Source: Bifidobacteriaceae bacterium (GTDB taxonomy: Bacteria; Actinomycetota; Actinomycetes; Actinomycetales; WQXJ01). From it: DNA of 64,000 nt. Shown here piece by piece: positions 58,271-64,000 of this stretch. Under the pieces are notes generated by a model that saw nothing but the letters and a program-made list of their open reading frames with translations, was not told where the DNA came from and searched no databases. The stretch spans positions 1-64,000 of the forward strand of contig JAISXH010000025.1 in assembly GCA_031270825.1 (NCBI GenBank), written 5' to 3'. Position 1 is the first letter of the stretch, and every line of letters starts with the position of its first letter. Made by a program: the position numbers and the translations under genes.

Positions 58271-58915
58271 CTACAAAATCCCGGGCCTCCAAAACTGGAA
58301 CACGGTCACGCCGAACCGTGCCAGCAGGCGCCGCAACAGCGGCAGCGACAGCCCCACCACACCATGGTGGTCGCCGTCAATGCCCTCGATAAACGGGCCG
58401 CCCAGGCCGTCGATCGTGAACGCGCCGGCCACGTTCAAGGGTTCGCCGGTGGCCACGTAGGCGTCGATCTCGGCAGCGCTCATTTCGCCGAATCGCACAA
58501 TCGTGGACGATGCCGCGCCCTCGCCCCGCCGCCCGCCGCCGAGTTCCGCATCGGCCGGGCCGGCCAGCCAGTGGCCGGTGTGCAAGACCGCTTCGCGGCC
58601 GGCCTGCTGGGCGATCCGCGCCTTCGCCTCTGCGGGGCCGCCCGGTTTGCCCAAGACCTCGCCGTCCAGTTCCAACATCGAGTCGCAGCCCAAGACGAAG
58701 GCCTTGGCGAGGGCATGGGGGGCGGCCGCCTCGGCCTTGGCGCGGGCCAGCGCCAACACCTGGCCACCCGGATCGAGATCTGGCTGAATGGCCCTGGCGC
58801 GGGCCCGGACCGCTTCCTCGTCCACATCGGTGACCAGCACAGACGGCTCAATCCCGGCCGCGCGCAGGGTCGCGAGGCGGGCCGGCGAGCCTGACGCCAG
58901 AACCAACTGGGGCAT
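58271..58915 (-). CDS. maf: Maf-family nucleoside triphosphate pyrophosphatase
   Basis: A 214-residue Maf protein. LVLASGSPARLATLRAAGI at the start, the catalytic Asp in VLGCDSMLELDGEVLGKP (motif usually ADTVV), and TIDGLGGPFIEGIDGDHHGVVGLSL at the end define the family, which cleaves (d)TTP, UTP or modified pyrimidine triphosphates to keep them out of nucleic acids. An acidic insertion (ELGGGRRGEGAAS) lies in the middle. It begins 34 bp after greA and its product is cytosolic. Confidence 0.93.
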   Translation of the reverse strand: MPQLVLASGSPARLATLRAAGIEPSVLVTDVDEEAVRARARAIQPDLDPGGQVLALARAKAEAAAPHALAKAFVLGCDSMLELDGEVLGKPGGPAEAKARIAQQAGREAVLHTGHWLAGPADAELGGGRRGEGAASSTIVRFGEMSAAEIDAYVATGEPLNVAGAFTIDGLGGPFIEGIDGDHHGVVGLSLPLLRRLLARFGVTVFQFWRPGIL

Positions 58916-58949
58916 TGAACCGGCCGCTTTCGGTGGTCTTCGCCGCCGG

Positions 58950-59429
58950 TCAGCCGGTGTAGGCCTTGACCGCGGTGACCGTGACGCTGACTTCTTTGCC
59001 GGCCGGGGTGGAATAGCTGCGGGTCTCGCCGACTTTGGCGCCGACCAGGGCTGAGCCGATGGGCGACTGCTCGGAGTAGACCGTCAAAGCCGAATCGGCC
59101 GCCACCTCGCGCGAGCCGAGCAGGAAATCGCGTGCCTTGCCGCCGATCTCGGCGGTGACCACGGTCCCGGGCTGCACTGTTGAGGAGTCGGTCGGGGCCT
59201 CGCCCACCTGGGCGTTTTCGAGAACGGCCTTCAGCGAGGCGATTCGCCCGGCCATCTTGGCCTGCTCCTCGCGGGCGGCATGATAGCCGCCGTTCTCCTT
59301 CAGGTCGCCTTCGGCCCGGGCGGCCTCGATCCGCTTGACCACCTCGGCCATGCCTTCGCCCTGAAGGAATGCCAACTCTTGGCGGAGCCGGTCGTAGGCT
59401 TCCGGGGTCAACCAGGTCCTGTCGGTCAT
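58950..59429 (-). CDS. greA: Transcription elongation factor GreA
   Basis: A 159-residue GreA. The N-terminal coiled coil carries the acidic tip EGDLKENGGYHAAREEQAKM (usually GDLSENAEYHAAKE) that enters the RNA polymerase secondary channel and triggers transcript cleavage at stalled complexes. The C-terminal FKBP-like domain has TVVTAEIGGKARDFLLGS, SEQSPIGSALVGAKVGE and SVTVTAVK. ATG (MTDRTWLTPEAYDRL) at 59429; a longer in-frame start has no family support. It is the first gene of the greA-maf-carboxylase set. Confidence 0.96.
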   Translation of the reverse strand: MTDRTWLTPEAYDRLRQELAFLQGEGMAEVVKRIEAARAEGDLKENGGYHAAREEQAKMAGRIASLKAVLENAQVGEAPTDSSTVQPGTVVTAEIGGKARDFLLGSREVAADSALTVYSEQSPIGSALVGAKVGETRSYSTPAGKEVSVTVTAVKAYTG

Positions 59430-59758
59430 TGTCGTGCTCCCTAATCGCATCTGAACAGCCCAGTGTAAACCGAGCTGGCGCCGCCACGCGGCGGTGTTGC
59501 TCTTCCCCATCGGGGCATTTCGCGAATTCAGGGCCTGAAGAGGCGCCGGGCGATCCGGCGGCGTCGCGCCGGCGGCGGAACTCGCGTCGCCAAGGGCGCA
59601 GCGCGATTCTTGAGCCGACCGGATGTCGTTTTGACCGCTGGGGCGGGACCGGGCTAACCTAGAGCGTCCCGTGTGCGCACTGGCTGATGCTGGCGCACGC
59701 CCGTCCGGAGGCGGTATGCAAGGGGATGCCACCTTTCAATAAGCGAGGTTAGAGAACT
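59430..59758. other. Divergent intergenic region between greA and rplM
   Basis: It contains the promoter annotated at 59631-59660 and an approximately 90-base rplM leader with a GTGTGCGCAC...GCGCAC-rich stem region (59668-59700). No small gene is seen. A leader regulated by L13 is possible but I could not recognise a known family. Confidence 0.45.
59631..59660 (+). promoter_or_regulatory. Housekeeping promoter of rplM-rpsI
   Basis: TTGACC (59631-59636) and TAACCT (59655-59660) with an 18-bp spacer match an actinobacterial primary-sigma promoter. Transcription would start about 90 bp before rplM. Confidence 0.65.
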
Positions 59759-60202
59759 GTGCGCACGTACCAACCCAAGGCTGGTCAGATCGAGCGGGCT
59801 TGGCATGTGATCGACGCCACCGATGTGGTGCTGGGGCGGTTGGCCGCCCAGGTGGCGATCCTGCTGCGAGGCAAGCACAAGCCTTTGTTCGCGCCGCACC
59901 TGGACGCTGGCGACTACGTGATCGTCATCAACGCTGACAAGGTGGCCTTGACCGGCTCGAAGCTGACGCAGAAAATGGCCTACCGGCACTCGGGCTATCC
60001 GGGCGGCCTGAGGGCGGTTCCCTACGGCCAGTTGCTGGCGAGGCGCCCGGAGGAAGTGATCCGCAAGGCCGTGCGCGGCATGTTGCCGAAGAATCGACTG
60101 GCCCGCCAGCAATTGTCGAAACTCAAGGTCTACGCCGGGCCGACCCATCCGCACGCTTCCCAACAGCCCAAAGCTCACGACCTCGCGCGGGTCGCACAGT
60201 AA
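59759..60202 (+). CDS. rplM: Ribosomal protein L13 (uL13)
   Basis: A 147-residue L13: [54 protein letters not shown] and [26 protein letters not shown] are family hallmarks. GTG start after GAGGTTAGAGAACT. It is part of the large subunit, assembled early. rpsI follows 35 bp later in the universally conserved L13-S9 operon. The end ([16 protein letters not shown]) is the usual actinobacterial tail. Confidence 0.97.
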   Translation: MRTYQPKAGQIERAWHVIDATDVVLGRLAAQVAILLRGKHKPLFAPHLDAGDYVIVINADKVALTGSKLTQKMAYRHSGYPGGLRAVPYGQLLARRPEEVIRKAVRGMLPKNRLARQQLSKLKVYAGPTHPHASQQPKAHDLARVAQ

Positions 60203-60237
60203 AGAGACGCTCGCACTAGGCGGCACCAAGGAGAATT

Positions 60238-60717
60238 GTGACTGAGATCGAGTTGGACGCACCCGAAGAGGTTCCGTCTGTTTACACCACCGAGACCCGC
60301 GACGTCCCTGGCCGTGGCCAGAGTTTGATCGCGCCAGGCCGGGCGCTGGGGCGGCGCAAAGAAGCGGTCGCCCGGGTACGGCTGACGCCGGGCAGCGGGG
60401 ACTGGAGCATCAACGGCCGTGGCCTGGAGGATTATTTCCCCAACAAGCTGCATCAGCAGGAGGTGCGCTCGCCCTTCACCCTGCTGGACATCGAGGGCAA
60501 GTTCGACGTGATCGCGCGCATTGACGGCGGTGGCGCCTCCGGCCAGGCCGGAGCCTTGCGCCTGGGGGTGGCCCGGGCGCTCAATGCGATCGACGAAGAG
60601 CACAACCGCCCAGCCTTGAAGAAAGCCGGTTATCTGACCCGAGACGCGCGCGTGACTGAGCGCAAGAAGGCTGGTCTGAAGAAGGCCCGCAAGGCGCCGC
60701 AGTACTCGAAGCGCTGA
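60238..60717 (+). CDS. rpsI: Ribosomal protein S9 (uS9)
   Basis: A 159-residue S9. The first 38 residues are the acidic extension typical of actinobacteria ([15 protein letters not shown]); the core starts [19 protein letters not shown] and has [14 protein letters not shown] and the C-terminal [17 protein letters not shown] tail that reaches the P-site tRNA. GTG start with AAGGAGAATT. It is cotranscribed with rplM and probably with glmM, 13 bp downstream. Confidence 0.97.
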   Translation: MTEIELDAPEEVPSVYTTETRDVPGRGQSLIAPGRALGRRKEAVARVRLTPGSGDWSINGRGLEDYFPNKLHQQEVRSPFTLLDIEGKFDVIARIDGGGASGQAGALRLGVARALNAIDEEHNRPALKKAGYLTRDARVTERKKAGLKKARKAPQYSKR

Positions 60718-60730
60718 CCGGCCCGGCCCC

Positions 60731-62128
60731 ATGGCGCGGCTCTTTGGCACCGACGGGGTTCGCGGTCTGGCCGGACGCGATATCACTGCCGAACTGGCGT
60801 TGCGCCTGACTGCGGCGGTCGCCCGCGAGTTGGCCGCCGAACACGGGCTCGGCTATGGCGCGAGGACCGCGCCCCCGGTGTTGGACCACCGGATCGAGGA
60901 CGCCCCCGAGCGGCTGCGTGCTCTGATCGGCGTCGATTCGCGCGTGTCCGGCGACATGCTAGCGGCCGCGTGCGCCGCCGGCCTTGCCTCCGCCGGTGTC
61001 GACTGCGTCTTGGCCGGGGTCATTCCAACGCCGGGACTGGCCTACTTGACCAGGTCGATGGGTTTCGACGTCGGGGTGATGATTTCCGCCTCCCACAACC
61101 CCTATCAAGACAACGGCATCAAGTTCTTTTCCGGCACCGGAAACAAGTTGCCCGATGCCGTCGAGGACGCCATCGAGGCCCGTCTAGCCGAGTATTGGGA
61201 GCCGGCCATCGGCGAGGCGGTCGGCGCCATCACGACTGACTTGGCCGCAGTCGAGCACTATATCGATTTCCTGGTGCACAGCGCGCCGGTGCGCCTGGAC
61301 GGCATGCATGTGGTGCTGGATTGCGCCAACGGCGCGGCCCACCGCGTGGCCCCCGAGGCCTTCCAGCGCCTGGGCGCGGAGGTCATGCCGCTGGCCATCC
61401 AACCGTCCGGGACCAACATCAACGCCGGGGTCGGCTCCACCCATCCGGAATTGCTGCAACGGGCGGTTGTCGGTCTGGAAGCGCACGCCGGGTTCGGCTT
61501 CGATGGCGACGCCGACCGTTGTCTGGCGGTCGACGCGGCCGGAGAGTTGGTCGACGGCGACAAGATCATGGGCATCCTGGCGCTGGCGATGAAACAGCGC
61601 GGCGAGTTGACGTCTAACACCTTGGTGACGACGGTTATGTCGAACTTGGGACTGTTCAAGGCGATGGCGGCCCAAGGGATCGATGTCAAGGTGACCGGCG
61701 TGGGCGACCGCTATGTCCTCGAGGAGATGCTGGCCGGCGGCTACGTCTTGGGAGGGGAGCAATCCGGCCACGTCATCATGAGGCGCCACGCCACCACCGG
61801 CGATGGCTCGTTGACGGCCGTCCAATTGGCCTGCCAGGTCCGGGCGGCGGAAAGCTCTTTGGGCGAGTTGGCCGCTGCGGTCGAGGCCTTCCCCCAGGTC
61901 TTGGTCAATGTGCGCGAGGTCGACAAGAGTCGCCTTGAAACCGACCCGGCAGTGAGCGCCGCGGTGGCCCAGGCCGAAGCGGAGCTGGGTGAATCGGGAC
62001 GGGTGTTGCTGCGCGCTTCCGGCACCGAACCGCTGGTCCGGGTCATGGTCGAGGCCGCCACCAACGAGGTGGCTGAAGATGTGGCCTCCCGGCTGGCCAA
62101 CGTCGTGGCCCGGCAATTGAGCCTGTGA
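60731..62128 (+). CDS. glmM: Phosphoglucosamine mutase
   Basis: A 465-residue enzyme converting glucosamine-6-P to glucosamine-1-P for UDP-GlcNAc and peptidoglycan. It starts ARLFGTDGVRGLAGRD; the phosphoserine loop is ISASHNPYQDNGIKFF, the Mg2+ loop GFDGDADRCLAVD, the sugar loop GGEQSGHVI and the phosphate loop RASGTEPLVRVM. The length is normal for the family (about 450). The ATG follows the rpsI stop by 13 bp, a common actinobacterial order. It overlaps the DedA gene start. Confidence 0.97.
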   Translation: MARLFGTDGVRGLAGRDITAELALRLTAAVARELAAEHGLGYGARTAPPVLDHRIEDAPERLRALIGVDSRVSGDMLAAACAAGLASAGVDCVLAGVIPTPGLAYLTRSMGFDVGVMISASHNPYQDNGIKFFSGTGNKLPDAVEDAIEARLAEYWEPAIGEAVGAITTDLAAVEHYIDFLVHSAPVRLDGMHVVLDCANGAAHRVAPEAFQRLGAEVMPLAIQPSGTNINAGVGSTHPELLQRAVVGLEAHAGFGFDGDADRCLAVDAAGELVDGDKIMGILALAMKQRGELTSNTLVTTVMSNLGLFKAMAAQGIDVKVTGVGDRYVLEEMLAGGYVLGGEQSGHVIMRRHATTGDGSLTAVQLACQVRAAESSLGELAAAVEAFPQVLVNVREVDKSRLETDPAVSAAVAQAEAELGESGRVLLRASGTEPLVRVMVEAATNEVAEDVASRLANVVARQLSL

Positions 62129-62931
62129 TGCGTCGCGGCGTCGGTCTGGCCCTGGTTCTGGGTTGTGGCCTGGTTGTGGGGGCTTTGGGCGCGGCCGAAC
62201 CCGCGCTGGCGGCCTCGGCGCTGGAGGCTCCCGCTCAAACGGCCGCGCCCGCCGCTGTGATCCAGGCGTCGCTGGGCGACATCTGGCGCAGTGTCAATGA
62301 GCACATCGTGGCGCTGGCCGGATCGACCTGGGCGCTGGTGGCGGTCTACTTCATCTCCGCCATCGATGGGTTCTTCCCGCCTGTGCCAGCCGAGACGCTG
62401 GTCATCGCGACGGCTGCGGTTTACCAGCAGTCGGGAGCGCTCTGGCAGGTGGCGGTGCTGTGGCTGTTGGCGGCGGCGGGAGCGCTGAGCGGCGACTCGG
62501 TCGCCTACGTGCTGGGGCGATTGTTCAATGCCACGCAATGGCGGATCTTCGCCAAGGGCAAGGGCCGTTCCGCGATCGAGCTGACGCAGCGCACCTTCGC
62601 CCGCGGCGCCGCCCCGCTGCTGATGGTCGGCCGTTTCATCCCGGTCGGCCGGGTGGCGGTCAATTTGACGGCCGGCACCATTCGGTATCCGTACCGTCGA
62701 TTCTTGCTGATCGATTCGGTCGCGGCGTTGTTCTGGTCCGCCTACGCAGTCGGGATCGGGTATCTGGCCGGTCACGCCACCGGCGACAATCCGCTGCTGG
62801 GCGTGGTGGTCGGAGTGGCCTTCTCAGCCACCGTCGGGTCGCTGGCGCAATGGGCCATCAACCGTCACTACGGCAAGCAAACCGCGACCGATTCTGCCGA
62901 CGGTCAAGCCCAGCCCAGCCAAAGGTCCTGA
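62128..62931 (+). CDS. DedA-family membrane protein
   Basis: A 267-residue protein whose ATG overlaps the glmM stop (TGATG). A signal-peptide-like start (RRGVGLALVLGCGLVVGALG ... ALA) precedes the DedA core: FFPPVPAETLVIATAAVYQ, AAAGALSGDSVAYVLGRLF, the conserved GRFIPVGRVAVNLTAGTIRYPYRRFLL and FWSAYAVGIGYLAGHATG. DedA proteins are now linked to lipid-carrier recycling (for example undecaprenyl phosphate flipping) and membrane potential, which suits a place behind glmM. About six membrane segments. The extra cleavable leader is less usual. Confidence 0.9.
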   Translation: MRRGVGLALVLGCGLVVGALGAAEPALAASALEAPAQTAAPAAVIQASLGDIWRSVNEHIVALAGSTWALVAVYFISAIDGFFPPVPAETLVIATAAVYQQSGALWQVAVLWLLAAAGALSGDSVAYVLGRLFNATQWRIFAKGKGRSAIELTQRTFARGAAPLLMVGRFIPVGRVAVNLTAGTIRYPYRRFLLIDSVAALFWSAYAVGIGYLAGHATGDNPLLGVVVGVAFSATVGSLAQWAINRHYGKQTATDSADGQAQPSQRS

Positions 62932-63098
62932 CCGACTTGGCGCGGTCCTACCCGCAGGGCCTCGGTCTTTCGGCACGGAGAGATCGGCAAGCCTCCGCGA
63001 TTGGGTATTAGGTCCCTAAATTGGTAGTAGGCTCGGATCGCCGCGCTGGAGCGGTTCATCCGTCAGGATGAGTTCCAACCCCTCAGAGAGGATTACCA

Positions 63099-64000
63099 AT
63101 GAAGGCGCTCGTCTACCACGGACCAGGGGAAAAGACCTGGGAAGAGGTGCCCGATCCAACCATCCAAGATGCCAACGATGTCATAGTCAAGATCGACACA
63201 ACCACAATTTGCGGCTCTGACCTGCATATTCTCAAAGGCGACGTGCCGGCCGTGACTGACGGCCGGGTCTTGGGCCACGAAGGCGTCGGCACCATCGTGG
63301 AAGTTGGCACCGGTGTGGCGAAATTCGAAGTCGGCCATCGGGTGGTCGTCAATTGCATCACAACCTGCGGAACTTGCGCCTACTGTCGAGTGGGACATCC
63401 GTCCCATTGTCAATCGGCCGGCGGCGTCGGCTGGCTGCTTGGGCATCTGGTCGACGGCACCCAGGCGGAATACGTGCGGATCCCGTTTGGGGAGACCTCG
63501 CTGCACTCGATCCCCGAAGGACTGTCTGACGAAGAGGTCATTTTCGTCTCGGACATCATTCCCACCGGCTACGAGATGGGTGTGCTGAACGGAAACGTCC
63601 AACCCGGCAACGACGTGGTTGTGATCGGGTCCGGGCCAGTCGGCCTGGCCGCCATGGTGACCGCCCAACTGAAGTCCCCGCGCCGAATCATCGCGGTCGA
63701 TCTAGACGATTTCCGCCTCGAGGCGGCCCGTCGCTCCTTTGGCGCCACCCACACCGTCAATTCCGGTCACGAAGGCTGGATGGATGAGGTCCGGGCTCTG
63801 ACCCGTCACGGCGGCGCCGATGTGGTGATGGAGGCGGTGGGCATTCCCGCCACCCTCGAAGCGGCCTTCGAACTGGTCCGGCCGACCGGCCGGATCGCCA
63901 ACATCGGCGTCCACGGGGCCCCCGTGACAATGCCGATCGACCGGCTCTGGATTGAGAACATCACCATGACGATGGGTCTGGTGGACGCGGTCACCGCGCC
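63099..64000 (+). CDS. Zinc-containing alcohol dehydrogenase (partial, runs off right edge)
   Basis: 300 residues are present. MKALVYHGPGEKTWEEVPDP opens a medium-chain dehydrogenase. Catalytic zinc ligands are Cys in TTICGSDLH and His/Glu in VLGHEGVGTIVEV. The structural zinc site CGTCAYCRVGHPSHC has four cysteines. The coenzyme fold has VVIGSGPVGLAAMVTAQ and IAVDLDDFRLEAARRSFGA. The VCGSDLH... and DIIPTGYEMGVLNG patterns are those of the NAD-linked secondary/short-chain alcohol group. AGAGAGGATTACCA precedes the ATG. It would act on a small alcohol or aldehyde in the cytoplasm. Confidence 0.93.
   Translation, partial: MKALVYHGPGEKTWEEVPDPTIQDANDVIVKIDTTTICGSDLHILKGDVPAVTDGRVLGHEGVGTIVEVGTGVAKFEVGHRVVVNCITTCGTCAYCRVGHPSHCQSAGGVGWLLGHLVDGTQAEYVRIPFGETSLHSIPEGLSDEEVIFVSDIIPTGYEMGVLNGNVQPGNDVVVIGSGPVGLAAMVTAQLKSPRRIIAVDLDDFRLEAARRSFGATHTVNSGHEGWMDEVRALTRHGGADVVMEAVGIPATLEAAFELVRPTGRIANIGVHGAPVTMPIDRLWIENITMTMGLVDAVTA

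Overview
The window is high-GC DNA from an actinobacterium (Actinomycetota). Supporting evidence is the strong G/C bias at third codon positions, frequent GTG starts, the AdnA-AdnB helicase-nuclease pair in place of RecBCD, a UvrD2-type helicase next to a ThiF-like gene, DUF3107 and DUF5709 family proteins, the MgtE-like/DUF1003/Mrp gene trio, and the order rplM-rpsI-glmM. Genus cannot be decided from the sequence. No rRNA, tRNA, CRISPR array, integrase or transposase was recognised.

Layout. 0-2 kb: a large secreted zinc metalloprotease that runs off the left edge. 2.4-3.1 kb: a small toxin-antitoxin-like pair whose toxin is frameshifted. 3.2-4.5 kb: rplJ-rplL with an L10-type leader and attenuator, detached from rplKA and rpoB. 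4.6-7.1 kb: a DUF5709 protein, biotin ligase and a class III nucleotide cyclase. 7.2-14 kb, minus strand: Mrp, DUF1003, an MgtE-like regulator, an M24 peptidase and a membrane-anchored beta-propeller protein. 14.3-16.1 kb: a PHP phosphoesterase and an AEC transporter. 16.2-22.5 kb, minus strand: a peptide-type ABC transporter operon ending in a luciferase-like flavin oxidoreductase. 22.9-26.6 kb: a membrane-anchored metzincin-like protease, a DEAD-box RNA helicase and DUF3107. 26.8-30.5 kb: an accessory patch with an MNT-HEPN pair, two tiny downstream genes, a 14-copy ATGCG microsatellite, a VanZ-like protein and a divergent NUDIX-like membrane protein. 30.5-39 kb: RmuC and AdnA-AdnB.

39.2-51.2 kb is an inserted carbohydrate-catabolism island: a DhaK-DhaL kinase, an RpiB-like isomerase, a TIM-barrel isomerase, a sugar ABC transporter, a 2-hydroxyacid dehydrogenase, an amidohydrolase, an RmlC-like epimerase, an aldo/keto reductase, an SDR and a GntR regulator. 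It is bounded by 111-bp direct repeats (one mismatch) derived from the 3' end of the neighbouring phosphotransferase-like gene. This is the most striking structure in the window. All genes point the same way and most overlap or nearly touch, so they read as one operon importing and degrading one sugar, polyol or sugar acid of unknown identity.

51.1-64 kb returns to housekeeping genes: the phosphotransferase-like protein, UvrD2, a ThiF-like protein, an acyl-CoA carboxylase biotin subunit (a likely client of the BirA at 5.1 kb), Maf, GreA, rplM-rpsI-glmM, DedA and a zinc alcohol dehydrogenase that runs off the right edge.

Three genes (near 2.9, 27.1 and 30.1 kb) are broken by one base each, every time in a G/C homopolymer. 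They may be decaying or phase-variable genes, or assembly errors.
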